DNA of 64,000 nt from Amyelois transitella (GCF_032362555.1 NC_083532.1:1563001-1627000); one strand, 5' to 3'; shown: positions 11,357 through 22,495, numbered from the stretch's first letter. Numbers and translations: made by a program. Notes: generated from the letters alone by a model not told the origin.

Positions 11357-11789
11357 AAATCAAGATTGGGAGAAATAAATTTATTTTGGCAGACTATTAT
11401 TGGTATTTAATTGATCAATGAATAAACCTCAAATTGCATCAGTTAGACGAAATTTCTAGCATTGTCATTTTCAGCGGTATAGAGAGAATATTTTCCTGCT
11501 GTAACACAGGCTTCTTTTTCTAAGTCAGTCTTTCTTTACAAATAATAAAGCTTATTATATAGAAGGTACCATGGTTTTTGTATTGATAAATTTTATTGTA
11601 TGTTTTTTAGTTTATTTTTTATTAGTCGATTATCCGGTACTACGCGGAATGAGAATATTTCGCGAAGATACGAAGGGAAAGAAGAATTTTAAAGGACATT
11701 AAAAAGAAGGGAGATAATATGTAGATAGCGGGGAGCTCTCATCGGCATCCAGTTCAATTGATCACGACATTTAGAAATATGATCGTATT

Positions 11790-12330
11790 TACTGAGACCG
11801 AAAATATATCTAATACAAACATTTGTAAACGGTCCAGTTTATTGAGAGGTCCTTCAAACGGATCCTAGTAGACTATGTCAGCGTAATCAAGACGAAGTAG
11901 TAAGAGAGAGTTAGCCAGCATAATTTTAGTTTTAAGTGGCAAGAAGTTTCGAAGACGTTTCAAGGCGTGTAGCGAGTAGAAAATCTTTCGACCAACTTCA
12001 TTGATTTGAAGGGACAAATTCTGATTAAATACGATAACCATTTTTTTTACTTTATCAGTAAATAGGATAAGTACACCGTCAAGTGAGATGTTGAATACCA
12101 AGGATTAATTTTACCTACTAATAAACATTGTTACGGAATTTCAAATTCAATTTTTTTTCTCATTATTATAGGGTACTTCATATTGCTTAATAATTGTCAA
12201 ATCTTTTTGGTTTTACAATATTGGGTGACGTCAAACAAATTACTTCAAACTACTAGAAAAAATATGGGAGAAAGAACACCACCTTGTGGAACACCAGCAG
12301 CGAGCTCTCAGCATAATGCTCCATATATCA
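11790..12330 (-). repeat. LINE-C fragment, sister of 6690-7520
   Basis: Contains the same minus-strand RT segment (12101-11865, with SLHALKRLRNFLPLKT), part of the inserted 3' tail (about 12145-12255) and the decayed GVPQGG box (12325-12262). The middle part is deleted. Confidence 0.7.
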
Positions 12331-12709
12331 TTGGCTTCTCACCTTAGAAATATGATCCGCCAAAGACAAAGAAGACGATAGAGATACTAAAGGATTATAA
12401 TAAATTTTTGAAGTGAAAAATCAAAGTATTTACTGGCCAAAAAATTGTTAAGCAAGGTGGTAATACTGCCATATATCATATTATTATCAGACTTTGAAAA
12501 TCATTCATCACCATAGCTTCCGCTAAATTTAATTTTGATGAAATTTAAATTATACATTAGTAGGATCTGTCAATAACATTTTAATGATTGTTGTTGTCAT
12601 CAAAATTTTTTAGGTTTTTGAGATTATCATAATTTTGTAAAAATCTTAAGTATTGCAAAGTCTAAGTTTGCGGCGAACAAATAGTTATTACTATTTTGAT
12701 GGATAAATA

Positions 12710-12965
12710 AATAAATATTAACGGGACAAATAACACTGATTGAGTTAGCCTCGAAGTAAATTTGAGACTTGTGTTACGAGATACTAACTCAACGATACTA
12801 TATTTCATAATTAATACTTATATAGATAAACATCCAAGACCCAGCCCAATCAGAAAAAGTTCTTTTCTCATCATGCCCTGGCCTCGATTCCATGGCCATC
12901 GGATTCGAACTCGGGACCTCCGGTGTCACAGACACAGGCGCCAAAGAGGCCGTCAAATGATGAAC
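12710..12965 (-). repeat. S3 tRNA-like SINE, sister of 7895
   Basis: Same position in the unit and same flanks as 7895-8125. A short extra segment splits the tRNA-like head near 12885-12905. Confidence 0.73.
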
Positions 12966-13307
12966 GTATCTTCAGTCACCTTGCTTGCTTGCCTTACCTT
13001 AGATCTTGCCTGAGTCAAGATCACACTGAACCATCCACCTCTCTTTGTGGAAGTAATAATCAAATTACAGTAAAGTGTATCTAATGTAATGTCTGATCAT
13101 CCAACCCTGCTCATATGAAAACCTGACTAGATTTTATATATTACCACGATGAAATCTAGTCTCTGAACATGCAGATTTCCTGACAATGGTGCCGAACAGT
13201 CACCTGCTTGAACTTGATTCATGTAACTTTTTGGTTCATATAGACAAGAGATTTTTCCATTTGTACAAGTTTCTCTTCGAATATATATATAAAATCTCGC
13301 TTATTTG

Positions 13308-13405
13308 GCTTCATCCACATTCACAACTCTCTTTATGCAAGCTCGTCGGTTTCGGGTACACTTGACCTGATCTTTTACCAGGACGCTCTTAATTTGATCA
13401 AGGTA
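13308..13405 (-). repeat. LINE-T 3' fragment, old (third sister copy)
   Basis: Reversed LINE-T C-terminal codons, as at 3540 and 8560, here lacking the terminal part. It marks the start of the third tandem unit. Confidence 0.72.
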
Positions 13406-13594
13406 ATTTTATTGTTATTGTTAAATATAATCCAAACAGATTGACAGGTGGAGTCCTGCAGTGCCACCCAGTATTCCTTACCCAGCAATAACAACAATTC
13501 TACTTATAAGCTCTGAGGTAAGTATGTTAAAATAACGCGAATACATTTAGTCATTCATTTTTATTATTCGATTTGATGTTTTTTGGCCGAAAAT

Positions 13595-14786
13595 TTACAA
13601 GTAACGTCCTCCGAATCCACCAAGTCCTCTGATTCCACCGATACCGCCAATGCCGCCAATACCACCAATTCCGCCAATACCACCGATTCCAAGACCAAGA
13701 CCACCGGCAGCTGGCAGGAGGGAGGCAGATCCGGTCTCGCTGATGATGCCAATGTTGCCGTTACCGCAGCCGCAAGAGGCAGCTCCTGAACCACCAGACG
13801 CTAGGGCTCCTTCGAAGGCCACAGCGCTCAAGAACGGCAGCTGACCGCTGATCAGCAGAGCGCCTTCGATCGCGTTGTCTGACACCACGTTGAGGCCGGC
13901 TGGGACGACGGGGCCCATGCTGGAGATCGGCAAGACTCCTCCGGCAGACAGGAGGCTGAGGTCGAGGAAAGCTGGGCTCGCCACACCGATGTTGCCGAGA
14001 CCGAGTCCAGCACCCAAGCCGAGTCCGGTGTTCAAGCCCAATCCGGTGTTCAAGCCCAATCCGCTGGCCAAGCCAAGTCCGCTGCCGACACCAAGACCAA
14101 TGCCGTTGTTAATGCCGACCGCGCTGCCCTGACCAAGACCGCCAGCATAGCCGAGACTGTTGGACGCTCCGCTATTGACCACAACATTGTTCTCCACCAC
14201 GGAGTTACCGGCGAGGTATTGGGCGAAGGAGGTCTAAAATTTGTAAATAGCAGATTTTTACCAGGATTTCGACCTAAATGTTAGACATTCTGCCACAAAG
14301 CAAATGCTTGACAAATATCGAATTCACTTGACTGCTCCTAGAATTTTAGTTGGTATGTTTGAAAAATCAAAGGGACAAAAAAGGGACTAATATATTATCC
14401 ATATGGAGGTGTTTAGTATGATGATGAGGATTAAATTGAATTTAAAAAAGAGATTTCTCCTTCTTTTTTAATTCAATTTAATCCTAATTTTTTTGGATTT
14501 TAAACCATGCTCATGATAGAAAAGGTAAGGTGAACAAAAGTAATTAGAATGTCTTTAATATTCCCGAGAAATAGGCATAGTAGGCGTACGAGTCCCTACT
14601 TGTTATCTTTTATAATCTCCTCGTGGCCACAGACTCGTAGAACAAAAGACTTTACCAGAATTTGAAAAGTAGGAATACAATGATCTCAACGTATTAGTTA
14701 TTTTCGATAATTATAAAAGGGTTTTCCCTCATTACCTGGACTGCCAAGACCAAACCGCAGAAAACAAGACTGATTTTCACTGCCAT
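13595..14786 (-). CDS. Chorion class B protein (B4), two exons
   Basis: Exon 1 is 14786-14736 (MAVKISLVFCGLVLAVQ). The intron is 14735-14234, phase 0. Exon 2 is 14233-13595. The protein is 229 residues. It has GLNTGLGLNTGLG where B2 and B3 have GVATTGLGLNTGLG, and a GIGG arm with a GIRG change. The exons match B2/B3 closely, but the intron is largely different and holds a hairpin. Minus-strand AATAAA is at 13565-13560. Confidence 0.96.
14427..14485. repeat. Inverted repeat (hairpin) in the B4 intron
   Basis: AGGATTAAATTGAATT at 14427-14442 pairs with its reverse complement ending at 14485; the arms extend to about 27 nt with one bulge and few mismatches. It is absent from the B2 and B3 introns. 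Confidence 0.8.
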
Positions 14787-15041
14787 TTTAAACAATTCGA
14801 GGAAATCTCAATAATGAATTTAATTAAAAACACTCCTATTTATATAAACCAATTAACATTATTGACACATACAGCTTATCAGTTCAAAGTTTTCGAAATA
14901 ACAATTAAGTTACTTTTTACACATACTTAATATGCTGATAAAAATTTTGTGTCAACACAAAACAATAATTAAACTATTTAAGTCTCAATTGTAACAGTTT
15001 TAATTCATTCAAGTGTTATACGTTCCTTGAGCATCTTCACC
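14787..15041. promoter_or_regulatory. Bidirectional chorion promoter, pair 4
   Basis: 255 bp. The minus-strand TATAAATA is at 14844-14837 and the plus-strand TATTTAA is at 14975-14981. The two facing TGATAA sites are kept although the neighbouring introns have diverged. Confidence 0.78.
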
Positions 15042-16183
15042 ATGAACTCATTCTCTTTCCTGTTGCTCTGCGTCCAAGCCTGCCTCATCCAGGTAAAATT
15101 CTAAAATCCTCTTAACCAGATTTATTTATTTCTGAAACCGTGGCTGTATCTTGAATTCGTTTCTTTATCCAATTAATTCCTTACCTTCCAAATTTGTTTG
15201 GTTTGAAATAGATTGGTGAGGGAAAACATTATGAGAATACCTACAAATTCAGGTAACTGGATGTGTTAGCATGAATGATCGAATCTTGAAAAGGTTGTCT
15301 GCGCAGTTTGCAGAAATCAGTCGCTTCGCCTGATTCGCCCACTTCAGAATCATGGTCACAGGCGGATCCCAGGTACAGAGGTGGACTAACGCCTGGATTG
15401 ATGGTGACTATTCGAAAACTCGACGATTCCTAAAGTTGCTTGAAAAGCAATTGACCACGAAATCGTTGAACTTTACTCTTGGTGGGATTTTGGAAACAAC
15501 TACTGTTGGTTGTAACTTTCAGTGGACTTAACTTTTCCAAGGTGTTCCTATTTGTAAACACTTCGTGTACACTGAATCTTTGTACAGTACTCCATTGTAA
15601 AATTCTCTTAGCTTATTAGTTTGGTTCTTATTGTTGGTTATATTTACAGCAAGCTTACAGCCAGGCCATCTTCGGCGGGTACGGCATTGGTCCCTCGTAC
15701 GGCGCCCGGGGTTATGGTGGTTCCGAAGTGACTGCCATTGAGGTCGACACATTCAGTGCTGGAGCGACTGGCTACAACGGACTTGGAGGCCTGGGAGTTG
15801 GCAACTTGGGCTTGGCTGGTATCAACAACATAGGACTGGCTGGAGCTGGTGGCTTGGGATTGGCTGGAGTGGGCATCAACTCTGGACTTGGTCTTGGATT
15901 AAACTCCGGTCTCGGTTTGGGTATTGGCAATGTTGGAATTGGCGGAATTGGCGGACTTGGCGTTGGCTCGGTCGGTCTTGCTGGCGTCGGCGCTGGCTAC
16001 GGCGGTGTGGGTAACGGCGCTCTCGCCGTCGCTGGAGAGCTGCCAGTCTCTGGCACCACCATCGTCACTGGCGCCGTGCCAGTGCTTGGCGCTGTGACCT
16101 TCGGTGGCAGCGTGCCAGCCGCTGGCGCCGTCTCCATCTCTGGCAACTGCGGATGCGGTGGCACTCCATATGGTACCTTCTAA
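15042..16183 (+). CDS. Chorion class A protein (A4), two exons
   Basis: Exon 1 is 15042-15092 ([17 protein letters not shown]). The intron is 15093-15649, phase 0. Exon 2 is 15650-16183. The protein is 194 residues. It has SYGARGYGG where A2 and A3 have SYGALGYGG and SYGAVGYGG, and a core with [10 protein letters not shown] like A1 rather than [10 protein letters not shown]. The intron differs from A2/A3 and contains a decayed S4 SINE (about 15205-15385). AATAAA lies at 16197-16202. Confidence 0.96.
15205..15385 (+). repeat. Decayed S4 SINE in the A4 intron
   Basis: The order 'gtgagggaaaacattatgag', 'aattcaggtaactggatg', 'cagtcgcttcgcctgatt' and 'cccacttcagaatcatggt' follows the S4 body. It is found only in A4. 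Confidence 0.6.
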
Positions 16184-16926
16184 ATTTCAAAACCGGAATA
16201 AAAATTACATTGTTGGCAGACATTTTTTGGCTTTTAATTTATTAATTAAAAAAAATATAAAATACAAATATTATCAGTAAAGTAAATACTAAACTTTCTT
16301 TTACAAAAGATTTGATTGCGCTTGATCTCAATCCGTCTTGTGACTCTGTCTACCCCGCAAGGGATATAGACGTGACTATTATGATACATACATATGTATA
16401 TACATACATAGTTAAGCTAAGAACGGTATCATGCAAACGCTGATAATGCAATGAAAAGGTTAGGCAACACATATACATTGCTATCTATTTTTACGTGAAA
16501 TTTCATTTTAGCATACTTAGATGTAACTTCAATAAGGAAATTCTTGTACGGATGGAATTTTCACCTTATTTTTTTATCCTTTCGCGACAGTGTGATGCCC
16601 CAGATTTTATCGCCTGGATTTCTAAATTTGGGAATGCTAAAAGAGTGTGGAATGATATCTATCTTCTTTTGATAAAAAAAGGGACACTGACTGACTAGCA
16701 TATCAACGCACAGCCCATACTGATCACTCTAAACATTTGTGATTTGGCGCGTAAGCTCCTCAATTCGAGATACACACTAGGAGTTCCCAATATTCCCGCG
16801 GGAACAGAATTGAGCCAAACTTTTCGCATTCACACGGACGTATTCTGCCTCCGCTGCATTGCACGCGCCACGCTGTTTTTATCGCGCTAATAATCGCTGT
16901 TGCGAGTTTTATTAAGACTTGAAATT
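16184..16926. other. Edge of the chorion cluster
   Basis: No gene seen. 16335-16412 is an S1 3' tail (CTCTGTCTACCCCGCAAGGG then TATG-type repeats), the first S1 sequence in the window. 16420-16900 is unrecognised. Confidence 0.5.
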
Positions 16927-17190
16927 GTGCCGTGTGGTTCCCGGTTAACCAATAATAAAAAGAAAGAATAGGACCACTCCTTCTCTTTCCCATGGATGTC
17001 GTAAAAGGCGACTAAATGATATGGCATTCGTATTTGAGGCGATGGGCAGGTGCTAACCTGTCACTATTTGAATCTCAATTCTATCATCAAGCTAAAAAGC
17101 TGAACGTGGCCTATCAGTCTTTTCAAGACTGTTGACTCTGTCTACCCCGCAAGGGGTATAGACGTGACTGTATGTATGTATGTATGTGAA
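16927..17190 (+). repeat. S1 SINE, near full length
   Basis: Head TGCCGTGTGGTTCCCGG with an altered stem, body with GATGTCGTAAAAGGCGACTA, 3' hairpin CAGTCTTTTCAAGACTG and tail (TATG)n. Confidence 0.85.
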
Positions 17191-17335
17191 ATTGGAAAGC
17201 GATAGTTTTTCGCGCGATATAAACGGCGTCGCGCGTTTCATGCTACAGGAACGGGTAAGACTATAGAAATGGGTATTATTGGCAAATGACGTCACGTCAC
17301 GACTGATTTTTGTGATAACATAATTATGCATCTCG

Positions 17336-19140
17336 GCCTCTGTGGCGCAGCGGTAGTGCGCTTGTCTATGACACCAGAGGTCCCGGGTTTGAATCTCGGC
17401 CAGGGCATGATGAGAAACGAACTTTCTCTGATTGGCCTGGGTCTTGGATGTTATCTATATAAGTATTTATTATAAAATATAGTATCGTTGGGTTAGTATC
17501 TCGTAACACAAGTTTCGAACTTACTTCGAGGCTAACTCAATCTGTGTAATTTGTCCCGTATATTATACATACATACATAAAATCACGCCTCTTTCCCGGA
17601 GGGGTAGGCAGAGACTACCTCTTTCCACTTGCCACGATCTCTGCATACTTCTTTCGCTTCGTCCACATTCATAACTCTCTTCATACAAGCTCGGCGGTTT
17701 CGGGTACTTTTGACCTGACCCTTTACCAGGACGTCCTTAATTTGATCAAGATACGTTCGTCTAGGTCTTCCCACTCCGACCTTTCCCTCCACACTCTCCT
17801 TGTATATCTGCTTAGTCAACCTGCTTTCATTCATCCTCTCCACATGACCGAACCATCTTAACATACCCTTTTCTATTCCTGTAACTACATCTTCTTTCAC
17901 ATCACAACATTCCCTTATCACGCTGTTCCTTATCCTGTCACTCAATTTCACACCCATCATACTCCTTAACGTTCTCATTTCCACTGCATTTATTCTGCTT
18001 TCATGCTTCTTTTGCCATACCCAACTTTCACTCCCATACATTAATGTCGGGACCAACACGCCCCTGTGCACAGCCAGTCGAGCCTTTTTGGATAGTTTCT
18101 GACTGCTCATAAAGGCATGCAAAGCTCCATTCACCATGTTCCCCGCGTTCACTCTCCTTTCAATATCACTATCATACTTGCCATCTGATGTAAACTTTGA
18201 TCCTAGATATACAAACTCTTTCACTTGCTCCACTTTTCTCCTCCAATCAAAATATTACATGCTGTCATTTCTTTCTCCATTTCAAAAACCAGTGTTTTAG
18301 TTTTACTTACGTTCACTTTCATTCCTTTCTCTTTTAAAGCTTCATGCATACAGTTTACCATCTCCTGTAACTCCTCCGCTGATGACGCCAGTATAACCTG
18401 ATCGTCGGCATAGAGCAGACATTTGACGAGTAACTCATTCATCCTTAATCCACTTTTAAACTCTTTCAAATCTGTCAAACAGCTATCCATAAATAGGTTG
18501 AACAGCCACGGTGACGCAACACATCCTTGCCTAACGCCTTTCTCAATCTTAAACCACTCAGTGTGCGCTCCGTTTATCCTGACACAAGCACTCGAATCCT
18601 CATATAAGGATTTCAGTGCTCGTATTAAGAGACTGCTCACCCCATGCATAGAAAGTGCTGACCACAATTCATTCCTCTCAACTCTGTCATAGGCCTTTTC
18701 CAGATCTACGAATGTGCAATAGACTTTTTGACTCTTGGCCAAAAACTTTTCGGCTATGCACCGCAAGGAAAAGACCTGATCAGTACATCCCATTCCCTTT
18801 CGAAATCCCGCTTGAGCATCCCATATTTTGTCATCAGTTTCATTCCTGACTCTATTAATCAATACCTTAGCATACAATTTGCCGACGACGCTAAGCAGGC
18901 TTATACCACGATAATTTTTGCAGTCCAGCTGTGACCCTTTTCCTTTGTAAAGTGGCACGATAACAGCCTTACACCAATCTTTTGGTACTCGGCCGCTTCT
19001 CCAACACAAATTGAAAAGGCAGTACAACTGACTAGCTACTACGCCTTTTCCTGCTTTAAGCATCTCGACCGACACTCTATCACACCCAGCAGCCTTTCCC
19101 GGTATATTATATATTATATATTATTTTTATTTTATTATCT
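17336..19140 (+). repeat. S3 tRNA-like SINE split by a LINE-T insertion
   Basis: The head TGTGGCGCAGCGGTAGTGCG looks like an A box and GGTTTGAATCTCGGCC like a B box; the body runs to 17567 and the AT-rich tail resumes at 19102. GTATATTATA flanks the LINE on both sides (17558-17567 and 19102-19111). Confidence 0.85.
17568..19101 (-). mobile_element. LINE-T (RTE-like non-LTR retrotransposon), 5' truncated
   Basis: The minus strand encodes the reverse-transcriptase domain from GKAAGCDRVSVEML on: NYRGISLLSVVGKLYAKVL, AGFRKGMGCTDQ, FVDLEKAYDRV, GVRQGCVASPWLFNLFMD and the catalytic LLYADD (18412-18401), then a C-terminal region ([48 protein letters not shown]). The endonuclease part is missing. 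A one-base loss in an A run near 18235, compared with the copy at 20806, breaks the frame. It ends in (TATG)n. The 10-bp target duplication and good preservation indicate a fairly recent insertion. The RTE assignment rests on motif style and tail type. Confidence 0.9.
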
Positions 19141-19678
19141 CAATTGCGTAAATCAAAGCATTGTAGCTGAGTATTATCAAACCTATTTTCCTCACTACTT
19201 TCCCAATATTCCCACAGAAATGCGGTCACAAAAAAAAACTAGTGTTACTTAATAAAATCACTAAGAGAATTACCCTAGCAGAACACGCCCCGAACAAATT
19301 TATATTCATTAGAACTGATACCAATGAATTGAATGTTTTCTGTTTGTCCGTAAGTTAATTGAGACAAACTGTCTTAATACCAAGACGGGAATAGACAATC
19401 GGAATTCTGACTAAAAAAATAAATAAAACACAATGTATAAAACTTGTCAGCGAATATAAAAAAAGAAAAAAACAATATTTTCTATTATTTTTGGTACAAA
19501 CGAGTTAGTTTACGAGTAAGAATTATGTCATCAAGATACGTATTCAACCATTGATCCATGATTTGATTAAGATATATTCTTTTACATACATTAGAAATAA
19601 ATCGGAAAATAGAATTCAGCAATACTTCAAGGCATTTCTTTTCCGACGTCTGCGATTTCCAATTGCCTTGTTTATGGT
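19141..19678. other. AT-rich sequence, no feature recognised
   Basis: No exon-like frame. The minus-strand frame at 19784-19485 begins inside an S2 SINE and is not gene-like. Confidence 0.4.
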
Positions 19679-19960
19679 AAACTAGCTGTGCCCGCGTCTT
19701 CGTCCGCGTGGAATAGTTATTTAAGTCATCATTAAAACCCTCAAGGATGAATAATTTTCCCAGTTTTCTTTTTACATTTTCCATTATTTCTTCGCTCTTA
19801 ATAGTTGCAGCGTCATGTTATATAGCCTAAAGCCTTCCTCAATAAATAGTCTATTCAACATAAAAATAATTTTCAATTCGAACCAATAATTCCTGAGATA
19901 AGCGCGTTCAAACAAACAAACAAACTCTTCAGCTTTATAATATAAGTATAGTTTATTATT
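19679..19960 (+). repeat. S2a SINE (Metulj-like)
   Basis: Runs from ACTAGCTGTGCCCGCG, through CTTCGTCCGCGTGGAA and AGCCTAAAGCCTTCCTC, to CTCTTCAGCTTTATAATAT and a short TATAAGTATAG end. Confidence 0.82.
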
Positions 19961-20149
19961 ATTTATTTTGTTTTGTTAAAATCTTCCTTTTTATTCATCA
20001 GTGAAAGAATAAATCTGGTTCAAATGAACGGGCAATAAGAACAAAGGTCTTAACAAAACGAAGCTCGGATAACAGTTAACAATGGAAAATTAAAACGAAT
20101 GCGTATTAAGGTTAAAACAAAAGAAAGCATTTTTATTTTAAATATTAAT

Positions 20150-20300
20150 ATTACTTATAAAATTCTCGTGTCACAATGTTCGTTCCCGTACTTCTCCGAA
20201 ACGGCTTGACCGATTCTCATGAAATTTTGTGAGCATATTGAGTAGGTCTGAGGTCGGCCAACATCTATTTTTCATACCCCTTACTGATAAGGTTTGTCCA
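20150..20300 (+). repeat. Repeat fragment of another SINE-like family
   Basis: The motif 'attctcgtgtcacaatgttc', 'ccgaaacggcttgaccgatt' and 'ctcatgaaattttgtgagc' resembles a short interspersed family that I recall from lepidopteran genomes. It is a single copy here. Confidence 0.5.
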
Positions 20301-20324
20301 CCCTTAACATTTATTTTAATAATT

Positions 20325-20438
20325 CAAATTCAAAATTTTTATTCATTATTATAGGATACTTCATATCACTTAATAATTGTCAAAACGTATGGTTTAACAA
20401 CATTGGTTGACGTCAAATTATCAATTAGAAATTACTTT
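20325..20438 (-). repeat. LINE-C 3' end, hit by a LINE-T insertion
   Basis: Matches the LINE-C tail at 37688 from 'attcaaattcaaaattttta' through 'acaacattggttgacgtcaa'. It breaks off where the next element begins. Confidence 0.7.
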
Positions 20439-20450
20439 AAAATTATTTAT

Positions 20451-21319
20451 ACATACATACATACATAAAATCACGCCTCTTTCCCGGAGGGGTAGGCAGA
20501 GACTACCTCTTTCCACTTGCCACGATCTCTGCATACTTCTTTCGCTTCGTCCACATTCATAACTCTCTTCATACAAGCTCGGCGGTTTCGGGTACTTTTG
20601 ACCTCTGAGTTACTCGTCAAATGTCTGCTCTATGCCGACGATCAGGTTATACTGGCGTCATCAGCGGAGGAGTTACAGGAGATGGTAAACTGTATGCATG
20701 AAGCTTTAAAAGAGAAAGGAATGAAAGTGAACGTAAGTAAAACTAAAACACTGGTTTTTGAAATGGAGAAAGAAATGACAGCATGTAATATTTTGATTGG
20801 AGGAGAAAAAGTGGAGCAAGTGAAAGAGTTTGTATATCTAGGATCAAAGTTTACATCAGATGGCAAGTATGATAGTGATATTGAAAGGAGAGTGAACGCG
20901 GGGAACATGGTGAATGGAGCTTTGCATGCCTTTATGAGCAGTCAGAAACTATCCAAAAAGGCTCGACTGGCTGTGCACAGGGGCGTGTTGGTCCCGTCAT
21001 TAATGTATGGGAGTGAAAGTTGGGTATGGCAAAAGAAGCATGAAAGCAGAATAAATGCAGTGGAAATGAGAGCGTTAAGGAGTATGATGGGTGTGAAATT
21101 GAGTGACAGGATAAGGAACAGCGTGATAAGGGAATGTTGTGATGTGAAAGAAGATGTAGTTACAGGAATAGAAAAGGGTATGTTAAGATGGTTCGGTCAT
21201 GTGGAGAGGATGAATGAAAGCAGGTTGACTAAGCAGATATACAAGGAGAGTGTGGAGGGAAAGGTCGGAGTGGGAAGACCTAGACGAACGTATCTTGATC
21301 AAATTAAGGACGTCCTGGT
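20451..21319 (-). mobile_element. LINE-T copy with inverted 5' part (twin-priming structure)
   Basis: 20451-20603 is the LINE-T 3' end in minus orientation, with tail, reading back to the codons of QVKSTRNRR. 20604-21319 is the adjoining upstream part in plus orientation, ELLVKCLLYADD through [10 protein letters not shown]. Only about 5 nt are missing at the junction. AAAATTATTTAT flanks the whole copy (20439-20450 and 21320-21331). The sense RT segment is open and lacks the frameshift of the 17568 copy. Confidence 0.88.
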
Positions 21320-21435
21320 AAAATTATTTATTGATATAAAAAAGGTAAGATTCCGAAAACAATTTGAATCTAATAAACATTTCTGCTTTTATAAACTGAT
21401 CAAGCAAATATTTCTTAGATCCGAGAGCTTTTTAT

Positions 21436-21500
21436 GTAAAACTAGCTGTAGCCCGCGACTTCGTACGCGTGGAAGAGTCTGTCATAGTTACTCTCCGATG
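21436..21500 (+). repeat. S2-related SINE start
   Basis: AACTAGCTGTAGCCCGCGAC, then TTCGTACGCGTGGAAGAG. The body after about 21500 does not match the other S2 copies. Confidence 0.55.
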
Positions 21501-21704
21501 TATGCTGCACAAGGTGTTATCATAAATGTATTTTTGTACAAACTCATTTTTGACGTACTGATTTTTATTCAATTCAAAAAAACACCCTATCAAAGCTTTT
21601 CCAGACCTGTTATTGTTAAATACATATAAGCAATTTAAGTTTTCCGATACTTATAATGTCATTATTTTTTTATTGGTATGTCAGATAGTTAAATTAAAAT
21701 AGAT

Positions 21705-21960
21705 GGTTAATAACACTCCATCCCTTGCGGGGTAGACTGAGCCAACGGTCTTGAAGAGACTGATAGTCCACTTTCAGCTGTTTGTCTTTATGATAGAACT
21801 GAGTTTAAAGTAGTGACAGGTTGGTAGCCCAACGCCTAAAAGAGGAAACCCAAGTTAATAAGCCCATCCCTTAGTCGCCTTTTACGACATCCTTGAGAAA
21901 GACCCGTGTGGTTACCGGCACCAAAAGAAAAAGAATAGGACCACTCCATTCTCTCATGGA
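21705..21960 (-). repeat. S1 SINE with inverted head
   Basis: 21720-21904 is the S1 body in minus orientation. From 21905 to 21960 the S1 head (CCGTGTGGTTACCGGCACC, GAATAGGACCACTCC) reads in plus orientation. Confidence 0.78.
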
Positions 21961-22289
21961 ACCTTTGTGTGTGTATTTTTCAATTGCTAATAATAAAATT
22001 CCGTAATTAAACAAGTAGCTTCTGACTTCAGTACTTTGATACAGTAAAATATTAAAATGTAATTTTTTCATACTCGCTCTATCACCGCGAGGCAGATTAA
22101 ATTTGGTAATACTTTCATTCTTGGGCTTCTGGGAACGTGCATAATTGATAACACCGGCGGCTACGCCCGCGTGAAAAAATAAAGAAAAAGAACATTAATT
22201 TCGCGAAATTCATTTTTATTAATTTATGTTAACCAACATTGATTACGTAGTAGATTTACTGGAACAACATGCATACATTTAACCGCGTT

Positions 22290-22495
22290 TATAACCCTGG
22301 CGGGGTAGACAGAGCCAACAGTCTTGAAAAGACCGAAAGACCACGTTCAGCTGTATGACTTTTTATTGGAATTGAGATTCAAATAGTGACAGGTTGCTAG
22401 CCCATTGCCTACAAGTGGAATTCCAAGCTTATAAGCCTATCCCTTAGTCGCCTTTTACGATATCCATGGGAATGTTATGGAACGGTCCAATTCTA
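22290..22495 (-). repeat. S1 SINE, head missing
   Basis: GGCGGGGTAGACAGAGCC to 'cgatatccatgggaatg'; the head is lost. Confidence 0.75.

Larger units (their letters stand above)
8560..13307. repeat. Tandem chorion unit, copy 2 of 3 (pair 3)
   Basis: Same order as 3540-8559. It lacks about 180 bp inside the LINE-C remnant (counterpart of 7250-7430), which explains most of the shorter spacing to the next unit. Confidence 0.85.

Noticed and set aside
17336-17410. tRNA gene
   Set aside because: A-box- and B-box-like words are present, but no cloverleaf acceptor stem closes, and the same sequence recurs with a shared non-tRNA body, so it is the head of the S3 SINE.
19485-19784. Minus-strand frame of 99 residues
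   Set aside because: Its first third lies in the S2a SINE at 19679; similar MENVK-type starts occur in other S2a copies, for example 44545.
20517-21629. 370-residue open frame containing YADD
   Set aside because: It runs through the inversion point of a twin-primed LINE-T copy and on into flanking DNA, so it is a chance chimera, not one protein.
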